Source: JAPLMI01 sp043798375
Lineage (GTDB): Bacteria; Omnitrophota; Gorgyraeia; 2-01-FULL-45-10
Assembly (NCBI GenBank): GCA_043798375.1
Contig: JAZDOS010000029.1
Location: forward strand, 62,001 to 126,000
Direction of reading: 5' to 3'
Length of the DNA: 64,000 nt
Below the pieces are notes generated by a model. It was not told the DNA's origin. It made no database searches and worked only from the letters and a program-made list of their open reading frames with translations. This document shows, piece after piece, positions 48,091 to 55,881 of the stretch (its first letter is position 1; every line of letters starts with the position of its first letter). Both the position numbers and the translations under genes were made by a program.

Positions 48091-49326
48091 ATGCACGATA
48101 CAAATAAATTTAAAATACCCGTTGGCCCGCAACATCCGGCATTAAAAGAACCCGAAAGTTTCAGCATCGCTTTAAAAGGTGAAAAAATTCTGGGGGTAGA
48201 TATCAGGTTAGGTTATAACCACCGCGGCATAGAAAAAGCCTGCGAGGAAAGAACGTTTATCCAGGATGTGTACCTGGTCGAACGTGTTTGCGGTATTTGC
48301 TCGCATTCACATTCTACTTGTTTTGTGCAGGCGGTAGAAGAAATAGCCGGGCTGGCTGTGCCAAAGCGCGCCCTGTATCTTAGGACCTTGATCGGAGAAT
48401 TAGAGCGCATCCATAGCCATTTACTCTGGCTGGGCGTAGCCGGCCATGAAATAGGTTTTGATACTCTCCTGATGTATACCTGGAGGGACAGAGAAGTGGT
48501 GATGGATATTTTGGCGGATTTGACCGGCAACCGCGTCAATTACGGAATGAATACCATCGGCGGGGTGAGGCGCGATATAACTGTCAAGCAAGCGCAAAAG
48601 GTGCTGGAAGGAACCGATATTCTGGAGGAGAGGACTAAGTATTATATTGATATTGCTACTTCAGAAACAACGGTGATTAAAAGATTATCCGGAGTCGGCG
48701 TACTATCGCATGAGGATGCAATACTTTTGGACGCGGTGGGGCCGACTGCGCGCGCCTCAGGGGTCAACCGTGATGTACGGCGCGATGATCCGTATGCGGC
48801 GTACGGAGAGGTTGATTTTGAGGTGATCATTGATAATCATAACGATGTTTACGGACGGACCGTAGTGCGGGTGAAAGAGCTGATGGAGTCTTACAAAATC
48901 GTTCGCCAGATTTTAAAAAATCTGCCTGAAGGGCCGATCAGTATAAAGCAGCCCCTGCGTAAAATTCCTGCCGGTGAAGCATTGAGCCGTTATGAGGCGC
49001 CAAGGGGCGAAGATATGCATTATGTCAAAGCTAATGGCACGGAAAAACCGGAGAGAGTCAAGCTCAGGGCTCCTACTTTAGCTAACGTACAGGCAGTAAA
49101 ACATATGCTCAAAGACAGATTCTTAGCAGATATGCCTATTGTCATTGCCGCGATAGACCCTTGTTTTTCCTGCACTGACAGACAAATTGCGATAGATGAT
49201 TTAGGTCATCATGATAATCGGATTATCAGCTGGGAGGCTTTGAATAAATACGGCATAGAGTGGCACCGCCAAAAGGGAATAGATTTTACGGAATTAAATA
49301 AGAGGTTATCCTTAAAACTAAAATAA
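48091..49326 (+). CDS. Group 4 [NiFe] hydrogenase large subunit
   Basis: 411 residues. Both pairs of nickel ligands are intact: C67/C70 in RVCGICSHSH and C358/C361 in DPCFSCTDR. This separates it from NuoD, which has lost them, and predicts a working H2 site. The ~47 residues after the DPCxxCxxR motif are the expected extension removed by the HycI protease encoded at 50609. Other core motifs: GPQHPALKEPE, RLGYNHRGIEKACEERTFIQ, LIGELERIHSHLLWLGV. It is in the AT-richer part of the operon. Confidence 0.96.
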   Translation: MHDTNKFKIPVGPQHPALKEPESFSIALKGEKILGVDIRLGYNHRGIEKACEERTFIQDVYLVERVCGICSHSHSTCFVQAVEEIAGLAVPKRALYLRTLIGELERIHSHLLWLGVAGHEIGFDTLLMYTWRDREVVMDILADLTGNRVNYGMNTIGGVRRDITVKQAQKVLEGTDILEERTKYYIDIATSETTVIKRLSGVGVLSHEDAILLDAVGPTARASGVNRDVRRDDPYAAYGEVDFEVIIDNHNDVYGRTVVRVKELMESYKIVRQILKNLPEGPISIKQPLRKIPAGEALSRYEAPRGEDMHYVKANGTEKPERVKLRAPTLANVQAVKHMLKDRFLADMPIVIAAIDPCFSCTDRQIAIDDLGHHDNRIISWEALNKYGIEWHRQKGIDFTELNKRLSLKLK

Positions 49327-49327
49327 A

Positions 49328-50269
49328 ATGGTAAAAGCATTGTTTTCAATTTTGATTTTTCCCGGTTTTCTTTTTGTCTGCTTTTTCGGGTTAGCCGCTG
49401 AATTTGTGGATAGAAAACTGCACGCGCGCATGCAAAACAGGATAGGGCCGCCCTGGTTTCAGCCGCTGGCAGATTTTATCAAGCTATTGGCTAAAGAAGA
49501 CTTGGTTCCTAAAGATGCCCGCGCCGCCATGTTTAAGGTTACCCCGGTTTTTGCCCTGGCTGCCGTAGCCACTGCTTTCCTTTATATTCCGCTATGGAAT
49601 ACGGAAGCGTTATTCTCATTTAACGGAGATATTATAGTCGTGTTATATCTATTAACTCTCCCCACCATGGCATTTTTTATCGGCGGCTGGTATTCGACTT
49701 CTTTATTTGCAAAACTGGGCTCTATGCGCACGCTGATCCAATTATTTGCCTATGAGGTGCCTCTGTTTATGGGTATACTTTCCTGCGCGCTGCTGGCAGA
49801 TACCTGGTCATTATACGGGATTACGGTTTTTTACCATCAACACCCGATGCTGCGTTTTTTTAATATTATAGGTTTTGCGGTATCATTGATCGCGCTTTTA
49901 GGCAAACTGGAGAAGGTGCCTTTTGATATTCCTGAGGCAGAGACAGAAATCGTGGCCGGGATTTTTACCGAGTATAGCGGCCGGCTCCTGGCATTATTCA
50001 GGTTGACTCTGGATGTTGAAATGGTGGTGGGCGCAGCTTTATTGGCAACAGTATTTTTGCCTATCGGATTGAACCTTAATATATTTTTAAGGTTTATAAT
50101 TTTTCTGGTTAAGGTTTTCTTTATCATCGGATTGATATCATTACTGCGTTCGGTATTTGCGCGTTTGCGCATAGACCAGATGGTCAAATTCTGCTGGAAG
50201 TATATGGTGCCGTTGGGCATCACACAGATTTTAATTAATCTTATCGCGAAAGGGATATTGGTAAGATGA
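49328..50269 (+). CDS. Hydrogenase membrane subunit, NuoH type
   Basis: 313 residues, eight membrane segments. KLHARMQNRIGPPWFQPLADFIKLLAKEDLVP, LFAYEVPLFMGIL and VPFDIPEAETEIVAGIFTEYSGRLLALFRL are the conserved loops that join the membrane arm to the catalytic arm. It starts 1 bp after the large subunit stop and overlaps the next gene by 4 bp. Confidence 0.95.
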   Translation: MVKALFSILIFPGFLFVCFFGLAAEFVDRKLHARMQNRIGPPWFQPLADFIKLLAKEDLVPKDARAAMFKVTPVFALAAVATAFLYIPLWNTEALFSFNGDIIVVLYLLTLPTMAFFIGGWYSTSLFAKLGSMRTLIQLFAYEVPLFMGILSCALLADTWSLYGITVFYHQHPMLRFFNIIGFAVSLIALLGKLEKVPFDIPEAETEIVAGIFTEYSGRLLALFRLTLDVEMVVGAALLATVFLPIGLNLNIFLRFIIFLVKVFFIIGLISLLRSVFARLRIDQMVKFCWKYMVPLGITQILINLIAKGILVR

Positions 50270-50634
50270 GACCCGGTAGAATGATAAGACAGGTTCTGAA
50301 TTCGCTATTTAAGAAACCCGCGACCAACCTGTATCCCTACGAGAAATTGGAAATGGCGGATAAGCTTCGGGGCAAACTTAAATTTATTCCGCAGAATTGT
50401 ATTGGCTGCAAGCTCTGCATGAAAGATTGTCCCTCTGAAGCAATCACCATCAATAAAATTGGAGAAAAACAATTCGAGGCAGTCATAGATTTAGGCAAAT
50501 GTATATATTGCGCGCAGTGTGTATACACTTGTCCTAAAGCAGCCCTTGAATTTACCCAGGAAATAGAATTGGCGGAGTTGGATAAAACAAAACTGAAAGT
50601 AACCTTTCATGCCCACCCTGAAGAAGGAACTTAA
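50266..50634 (+). CDS. Hydrogenase ferredoxin-like subunit (NuoI type)
   Basis: 122 residues with two 4Fe-4S motifs, CIGCKLCMKDCPSEAI and CIYCAQCVYTCPKAAL. It is the entry point for electrons, most likely from reduced ferredoxin since no NADH-binding (NuoEFG-like) subunits are present. It overlaps the protease gene by 26 bp. Confidence 0.94.
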   Translation: MRPGRMIRQVLNSLFKKPATNLYPYEKLEMADKLRGKLKFIPQNCIGCKLCMKDCPSEAITINKIGEKQFEAVIDLGKCIYCAQCVYTCPKAALEFTQEIELAELDKTKLKVTFHAHPEEGT

Positions 50635-51112
50635 AGATCGGCTTAAAGGCGCAAAACGAGTAGCTATATTAGGTATCGGTTCTGAACTAAGAAGCGATGA
50701 TGCGGTAGGCGTCGTTATTGCCGGAAAGCTTCAAGCATATATTAAAAAGATGAAAATAAAAGCGCTAAAAGCTTTCTTGGGAGAAACTGTCCCGGAAAAT
50801 TTAACCGGAGAGATAAAGAAATTTAACCCGACCCATCTGATTATTATCGATGCGACAGATTTTCAAAAGAAGGCGGGCACGATCGGTATTGTTGATAGCT
50901 GCGGAGAAAAAGGGGTATCTTTTTCCACTCATAGAATGCCGATTAAATTCATCAAAGATTATCTTTATAAATCTATTGCGTGCCAGACTGTAATCATAGG
51001 AATACAGCCGCAATCTCTGGAATTTTGCGGAGGTCTTTCGGCTGCAATACAGGAGTCTGTGCGAATGGCGTGCAAAGAAATAAGCGAGGTTTTAAAAAAA
51101 TTGTTTGAATAG
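50609..51112 (+). CDS. hycI: Hydrogenase maturation protease HycI type
   Basis: 167 residues. VAILGIGSELRSDDAVGVVIAG holds the nickel-sensing Glu/Asp, LIIIDATDFQKKAGTIGIVD and SFSTHRMPIKFIKDYL follow, and IIGIQPQSLEFCGGLS closes the fold. It trims the C-terminal extension of the large subunit after nickel insertion. It ends the AT-rich block and is followed after 1 bp by a relic of a second hycI. Confidence 0.92.
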   Translation: MPTLKKELKDRLKGAKRVAILGIGSELRSDDAVGVVIAGKLQAYIKKMKIKALKAFLGETVPENLTGEIKKFNPTHLIIIDATDFQKKAGTIGIVDSCGEKGVSFSTHRMPIKFIKDYLYKSIACQTVIIGIQPQSLEFCGGLSAAIQESVRMACKEISEVLKKLFE

Positions 51113-51113
51113 C

Positions 51114-51191
51114 ATGGCTATAACTTGCCCGTCGGAGATGGGCGGAGGCGTGACCTTTTCCACGCATACGATGCCGGCACGGAAGGCTTGA
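51114..51191 (+). pseudogene. Relic of a second hycI gene
   Basis: 25 codons from ATG 51114. GGGVTFSTHTMPARKA aligns with EKGVSFSTHRMPIKF of the intact HycI. The remainder of the protease is missing. Its codons (GGC, GTG, ACC, ACG, CCG) resemble the host style rather than the AT-rich block, as if it were the leftover of the native gene. Confidence 0.65.
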
Positions 51192-51216
51192 CAAATTGAG
51201 GCAAGAGATATATAAA
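51188..51216 (+). promoter_or_regulatory. Promoter-like sequence at the head of the atp operon
   Basis: TTGACA (51188-51193), a 17-bp spacer and TATAAA (51211-51216). It overlaps the start of the atpI-like gene (TTG 51196), so if used it would serve atpB onward, or the atpI-like start lies elsewhere. Confidence 0.45.
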
Positions 51217-51426
51217 TGGGTTAGACTTGGGGGCCTATTGTCCTTTATACCGTTCGTCCTGGCGGCGGGCCCGATAGCCGGTTATCTGGCAGGCGAATAC
51301 CTGATAAAAAAGTTTGGCCTGCCTTCGTATATCTCTTTTATTTTCGCAGCGGTGGGATTTGCGGCGAGCATCAGAGAGACCATCAGGATTATCAGGATTG
51401 CGATAAAAACAGACAAGGAATTTTAA
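51196..51426 (+). CDS. AtpI/AtpZ-like ATP synthase accessory protein
   Basis: 76 residues, TTG start with GGAAGG 9 bp upstream. Two membrane segments (LLSFIPFVLAAGPIAGYLAGEYL and ISFIFAAVGFAASI) with a GxxxG-like loop, and a position just before atpB, as expected of the AtpI/AtpZ proteins that help c-ring assembly. Zero spacing to atpB. Confidence 0.78.
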   Translation: MRQEIYKWVRLGGLLSFIPFVLAAGPIAGYLAGEYLIKKFGLPSYISFIFAAVGFAASIRETIRIIRIAIKTDKEF

Positions 51427-52164
51427 ATGCAAAAGGCCGTTCCCGAGCTTCCCAATGCCGTAACAATGCTGGAGAAACTCTTTAAGGGCTCGCGTCTAGC
51501 CGAATTCCTCAAGACATGGGAAAACCCGATATTTTCGCTTGTCATCATCCTGGCCATCTCGGCTATAGCATATTCGGCATCCCGCAGGATAAAATTTATC
51601 CCCGCAAGGCTCCAGGCCGCTTTTGAAATATTTGTCGCAAGTATCGACGATTTTGTATGCGGCATCATAGGTCCCGCGGGAAGAAGATATACTCCTTTTA
51701 TAGGGACGCTCTTCCTGTATATTCTCCTCATGAACCTATCAGGGCTTATCCCGCTAATGAAGGCCCCGACCACAAGCTGGTCGACGACGCTCGCGCTTGC
51801 GATATGCGTCTTCATCTACGTCCAATACGCGGCCTTAAGAGAACGCGGGGTTTTGGGTTACATAGACCATCTCTCGGGAAGGCCGAGGGGGATAATCGCG
51901 TTTTCGGTATTTATACCGATAATGATGCTCATCATGCACATAGTATCGGAGCTTGTGCGGCCTATCAGCCTGTCGCTTCGTCTAAGATCGAACATCTGGG
52001 GGGACGATATGCTGTTGGCGGTCATTGCGGGGTTCGGATTAAAGGGCGTGCCGCTCTTATTTTTTAATTATTTCATCATAATTCTGGCCTCATTAGTACA
52101 GGCTGTTGTTTTTACTTTGTTAACAACGATATATTTCGCTCTTGCGCTGACGCATGAGGAATAA
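51427..52164 (+). CDS. atpB: ATP synthase subunit a
   Basis: 245 residues, five to six membrane segments. RPISLSLRLRSNIWGDDMLLAVIAGFG contains the essential arginine helix; the more usual FGNMxAGE is RSNIWGDD here. FNYFIIILASLVQAVVFTLLTTIYFALALTHEE is the final helix. It forms the proton half-channels next to the c-ring. Confidence 0.94.
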   Translation: MQKAVPELPNAVTMLEKLFKGSRLAEFLKTWENPIFSLVIILAISAIAYSASRRIKFIPARLQAAFEIFVASIDDFVCGIIGPAGRRYTPFIGTLFLYILLMNLSGLIPLMKAPTTSWSTTLALAICVFIYVQYAALRERGVLGYIDHLSGRPRGIIAFSVFIPIMMLIMHIVSELVRPISLSLRLRSNIWGDDMLLAVIAGFGLKGVPLLFFNYFIIILASLVQAVVFTLLTTIYFALALTHEE

Positions 52165-52179
52165 AAAAGGAGGTGCTGT

Positions 52180-52410
52180 ATGGATTATAAAGTAGTGCTT
52201 GCGTTTGCCCTTCCGTTCGGACTTGGCATAACGGCAGTCGGCTCGGCAATCGCGCTTGGAAAAGCCGTCGCCGCGGCAATGGAGGCGACCGCCAGGCAGC
52301 CGGAGGCCGCGACAAAGATATTGATCAGTATGGCAACGGGATGCGCATTCATAGAAGCGCTGACGATCTACGCGCTCTTATTCGTCTTCGGCATTGCCGG
52401 AAAAATATAG
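52180..52410 (+). CDS. atpE: ATP synthase subunit c, H+-type
   Basis: 76 residues, two-helix hairpin with the ARQPEA loop. The ion-carrying carboxylate is E59 (CAFIEALTIYALL). Sodium-type c subunits need Gln in helix 1 and Ser/Thr after the Glu; here these positions are L26 and A60, so the ring should carry protons. AAGGAGG stands just before the ATG. Confidence 0.94.
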   Translation: MDYKVVLAFALPFGLGITAVGSAIALGKAVAAAMEATARQPEAATKILISMATGCAFIEALTIYALLFVFGIAGKI

Positions 52411-52435
52411 AAACCCCTTGACGGGATCAGGGTTT
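52411..52435 (+). terminator. Small hairpin between atpE and atpF
   Basis: AAACCC (52411-52416) pairs with GGGTTT (52430-52435), starting at the base after the atpE stop. It could stabilise the atpE message or reduce read-through, matching the need for many c subunits. Confidence 0.4.
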
Positions 52436-52465
52436 CATCCTGACAATCTAAGTGATGGATAACCT

Positions 52466-52960
52466 ATGGATTTACTGAAGCTTTTAAGCGCAAATGAGAT
52501 AATTGCCCAAGCAGCGTGTTTTCTTCTATTCCTGGCAATCTTGCGTGTCTTTCTCTGGAACAGGTTCCTCAAGCTCCTTGATGCGCGAAAAGAGCGTATC
52601 GCGTCCGAACTGAAAGCGATAGAAGATGCGAAAGCGGATGTCGAGAAGCTGAAGAATAATTACGATGGCAGGATCGCGAAGATCGAGGAAGAGGCGGGGG
52701 AGATGATGCAGGCCGCCATAGCCGAAGGAAAGAGGGACGCTCAAGGAATAAGAGAGAAGGCGCAGGAAGACGCCGAAGGGCTTTTTGAAAAGACGCGGGA
52801 AAGTATCAAGGCGGAGGCCGCCAAGGCCGAGGAGAAGCTCAAGAATAAGATCGTCGACATCGCCATAGAGGCCGCAGGAAAAGTGCTGGAAGAGCGGCTG
52901 TCGGAGGACAGGGACAGAAAGCTGGTTGAAGAATTCATAGATAAGTTAGAGCGCCAATGA
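52466..52960 (+). CDS. atpF: ATP synthase subunit b
   Basis: 164 residues. N-terminal membrane helix (IIAQAACFLLFLAILRVFLW), then a long charged coiled coil (RKERIASELKAIEDAKADVEKLKNNYDGRIAKIEEEAGEM and on) forming the peripheral stalk. It overlaps atpH by 4 bp. Confidence 0.94.
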   Translation: MDLLKLLSANEIIAQAACFLLFLAILRVFLWNRFLKLLDARKERIASELKAIEDAKADVEKLKNNYDGRIAKIEEEAGEMMQAAIAEGKRDAQGIREKAQEDAEGLFEKTRESIKAEAAKAEEKLKNKIVDIAIEAAGKVLEERLSEDRDRKLVEEFIDKLERQ

Positions 52961-53517
52961 TCAAAAACGAGATAGTCGCAAAACGTTACGCGGATGCCTT
53001 CTTGGGCTATTGCGCGGAAACGATCGGTCGTGAAAAGGGATTAGATGAGCTTTTGAGGGCGCGGCGCGTCTTTGAAGATAACCCCGATTTCAAGGAATTC
53101 CTGGAATCACTCGACATCACAACGAAAGAGAAATTCGATATCATTGAAAAAGTGATGAGTAACAATTTTTCCGAAGAACTTCGGAATTTCCTGAAACTTT
53201 TATTGGACAAGGGTCGTATTCGGCTATTTCTCGATATAGCCGAATACGCGAGGATCAACTATTCTCACGGCGTCGAGCAGGATGCTTTATTAAAAACAAG
53301 CTACCCCCTCGACACCGAAGTGATAGAGGCCATTAAAAATGTGCTCGAGAGTAAACTGAAGAAGAAGCTCCATCTTTACATCGAGCTCGACCCGGAGCTG
53401 TTGGGGGGCATTTCGGTCCAGGCCGGCAATATGATAATCGATGGATCCGTAAAAAAACGGCTCGAAGATCTGCGTACGAAGCTTATTCTGTCGAAAGTGG
53501 AGCGCCATGGAAATTAG
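52957..53517 (+). CDS. atpH: ATP synthase subunit delta
   Basis: 186 residues. KRYADAFLGYCAE at the start, FLKLLLDKGRIRLFLDIAEY in the middle and LLGGISVQAGNMIIDGSVKKRLEDLRTKL at the end are the OSCP/delta signatures. It joins the stalk to F1 and overlaps atpA by 11 bp. Confidence 0.95.
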   Translation: MIKNEIVAKRYADAFLGYCAETIGREKGLDELLRARRVFEDNPDFKEFLESLDITTKEKFDIIEKVMSNNFSEELRNFLKLLLDKGRIRLFLDIAEYARINYSHGVEQDALLKTSYPLDTEVIEAIKNVLESKLKKKLHLYIELDPELLGGISVQAGNMIIDGSVKKRLEDLRTKLILSKVERHGN

Positions 53518-55027
53518 GCCGGAAGAAGTAACTTCTATAATCAAGAAAGAGCTCGAAAAATACAGGACGAGGCTCAGAGTCGAGTCTGTAGGCACAGTAC
53601 TGCAGATCGGCGATGGCATTGCCCTGGTCTACGGCCTTGACGACGTCATGGTAGGTGAACTTGTCCAATTCCCGAATAATATCACCGGCATAGTTTTCAA
53701 CCTGGAGGAGGACAATGTAGGTATCGTCATATTCGGCGACGAGAAGACTATCAAAGAAGGCGATACCGTAAAGAGGACCGGAAAGATCGCCCAGATCCCT
53801 GTGGGCGAAGCGCTTTTAGGCAGGGTCATAAACCCGTTGGGACGGCCGATCGATGGAAAGGGCCCCATCGCTACCAACAAATACCGTCCTGTAGAATTCA
53901 AGGCGCCCAACGTCGTGGAGCGCCAGCCTGTCAAGGAGCCGCTTCATACGGGAATCAAGGCGATAGATTCCATGATCCCGATCGGCCGCGGACAGCGTGA
54001 GCTCATCATAGCCGACAGGCAGACAGGGAAGACGGCCATCGCTATCGATACGATAATCAACCAGAAGGGGAAAGACGTCTTGTGTATTTACGTCGCGATC
54101 GGCCAGAAGATGTCCAATATAGTATCCGTTTCGGAGGTCCTGCAAAAATACGGCGCGATGGACTATACGGTAATAGTGAGCGCGTCGTCCCGGGCATCGG
54201 CGTCGCTCCAGTTTCTCGTCCCTTATGCCGGATGCGCTATAGCCGAAGAATTTATGTATGCAGGCAAGCACGCCCTGGTAATTTATGACGATTTATCAAA
54301 ACATGCGCAGGCCTACAGGCAGCTGTCGCTCTTACTGCGAAGACCTCCGGGAAGAGAGGCGTATCCGGGCGATATATTCTACCTTCACTCGAGGTTGCTG
54401 GAGCGCGCGGCAAAGTTGTCGGATAAGCTCGGCGGCGGGTCTCTCACAGCCCTTCCTATAATAGAGACTCAGGCGGGGGATATCACAAGCTATATACCCA
54501 CAAACGTCATATCCATAACAGACGGGCAAATATACCTGGAGACAGACCTTTTTTACGCAGGCGTGCGGCCTGCCGTGAACGTCGGGCTGTCGGTATCGAG
54601 GGTGGGAGGGGCTGCGCAGACAAAGGCGATGAAGCAGGTCGCGGGACGCTTGCGGCTCGACCTGGCGCAGTACCGCGAGCTCCTGACGTTCACGCAATTC
54701 GGCGCCGAGCTCGATAAGACCACTCAAGCCCTGATCCACAGGGGTGAACGTATGGTGGAGATACTCAAGCAAGGGCAATACGAACCCCTTCAGATGTCGA
54801 AACAGGTCATGTTGATATATGCCGGCATAAACGGTTTTATGGACGATATTCCGGTGGAGTCTATTCGAAAACTGGAGCCCGCCTTCTATAAATATATGGA
54901 CGATAATTACCAGGAGATAGGGTTCGAGATAGAGACAAAAGGCGCGATCAGCAACATCCTAAAATCTAAACTCGATAACGCGATCAGGGATTTCAAGGAA
55001 GAGATCGGAAAGCGCGGCATTAAATGA
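53507..55027 (+). CDS. atpA: ATP synthase subunit alpha
   Basis: 506 residues. P-loop in IIADRQTGKTAIAIDTI, PLHTGIKAIDSMIPIGRGQRELI before it, and the PAVNVGLSVSRVGGAAQ signature. It is the regulatory nucleotide-binding subunit of F1. Its stop overlaps atpG by 4 bp. Confidence 0.98.
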   Translation: MEIRPEEVTSIIKKELEKYRTRLRVESVGTVLQIGDGIALVYGLDDVMVGELVQFPNNITGIVFNLEEDNVGIVIFGDEKTIKEGDTVKRTGKIAQIPVGEALLGRVINPLGRPIDGKGPIATNKYRPVEFKAPNVVERQPVKEPLHTGIKAIDSMIPIGRGQRELIIADRQTGKTAIAIDTIINQKGKDVLCIYVAIGQKMSNIVSVSEVLQKYGAMDYTVIVSASSRASASLQFLVPYAGCAIAEEFMYAGKHALVIYDDLSKHAQAYRQLSLLLRRPPGREAYPGDIFYLHSRLLERAAKLSDKLGGGSLTALPIIETQAGDITSYIPTNVISITDGQIYLETDLFYAGVRPAVNVGLSVSRVGGAAQTKAMKQVAGRLRLDLAQYRELLTFTQFGAELDKTTQALIHRGERMVEILKQGQYEPLQMSKQVMLIYAGINGFMDDIPVESIRKLEPAFYKYMDDNYQEIGFEIETKGAISNILKSKLDNAIRDFKEEIGKRGIK

Positions 55028-55878
55028 TCCAGAACTTACGGCAGATAAAGTCCAGGATAAAAAGCGTAGAAAACACCAGGAAGATAACACGGGCGATGGA
55101 GACGATATCCGCGGCGAAACTGAACCGCGTAAAAAACTCTTTTTACGCCGCGCGCTCGTATTCCGCAAGCCTCGAAGCGGTATTGAAAAGGTTCTTATCG
55201 GACATAACGACGCCTGAAAATCCCTTCATCAAAAAGAGAGAGCGGATCAAAAATATCGCCGTATGCATAATAGCTTCGGACACGGGGCTTTGCGGCGCAT
55301 ATAATAACAACATAATCAAGCAGACCGAGGCATTCCTCGGCGATCGCGATAGGCAAAGCGTCAGGTTGATCGCCGTGGGTAAGCAGGTCTTCACTCATTT
55401 TAAAAATAAGGGATATCCGGTCACAAGGGAGCATATAGGCCTGTTCGGCCGCTACTCGTTAAAGATCTCCGAGGAGCTTGTCAGCGAGTTGACATCGATC
55501 TACTTATCGGAAGAGGTGGACGAGGTCTATATCGCCTATACGCATTTCAACGCAAATTTAAGGTATAATCCCGTTGTAGAAAAATTTCTTGGCATCGACT
55601 TCGAGAAAGGAAAGAGGGCATATTATATATTCGAACCGGATGCTCAGAAGATCCTGAATGATATGATACCGCGATATCTGGCCTCAAAAATGAATACGAT
55701 CATCATGGACGCGTTCACCGCCGAGCATTCGGCAAGGATGCTCGCGATGAAAATAGCGACCGATAACGCGGACGAACTTATAGATACGCTGACACTCGCG
55801 CGCAACAAGGCAAGGCAGTCGCAGATAACCAGAGAGGTCGTCGAGATCGCGATGGCTGCCGAAGCAGTCAGGGAGTAA
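55024..55878 (+). CDS. atpG: ATP synthase subunit gamma
   Basis: 284 residues. The N-terminal helix IKSRIKSVENTRKITRAMETISAAKLNRVKN and the C-terminal SEHSARMLAMKIATDNADELI-type helix (AEHSARMLAMKIATDNA) form the rotor shaft; ASDTGLCGAYNNNI is the central conserved segment. Confidence 0.97.
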   Translation: MIQNLRQIKSRIKSVENTRKITRAMETISAAKLNRVKNSFYAARSYSASLEAVLKRFLSDITTPENPFIKKRERIKNIAVCIIASDTGLCGAYNNNIIKQTEAFLGDRDRQSVRLIAVGKQVFTHFKNKGYPVTREHIGLFGRYSLKISEELVSELTSIYLSEEVDEVYIAYTHFNANLRYNPVVEKFLGIDFEKGKRAYYIFEPDAQKILNDMIPRYLASKMNTIIMDAFTAEHSARMLAMKIATDNADELIDTLTLARNKARQSQITREVVEIAMAAEAVRE

Positions 55879-55881
55879 CTC

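Noticed and set aside
48091..49326. Complex I NuoD rather than a hydrogenase subunit
   Set aside because: Both CxxC nickel-ligand pairs and a HycI-type protease gene are present; NuoD lacks them.
52180..52410. Na+-coupled ATP synthase
   Set aside because: The helix 1 Gln and the Ser/Thr after the ion-binding Glu are absent (L26, A60).
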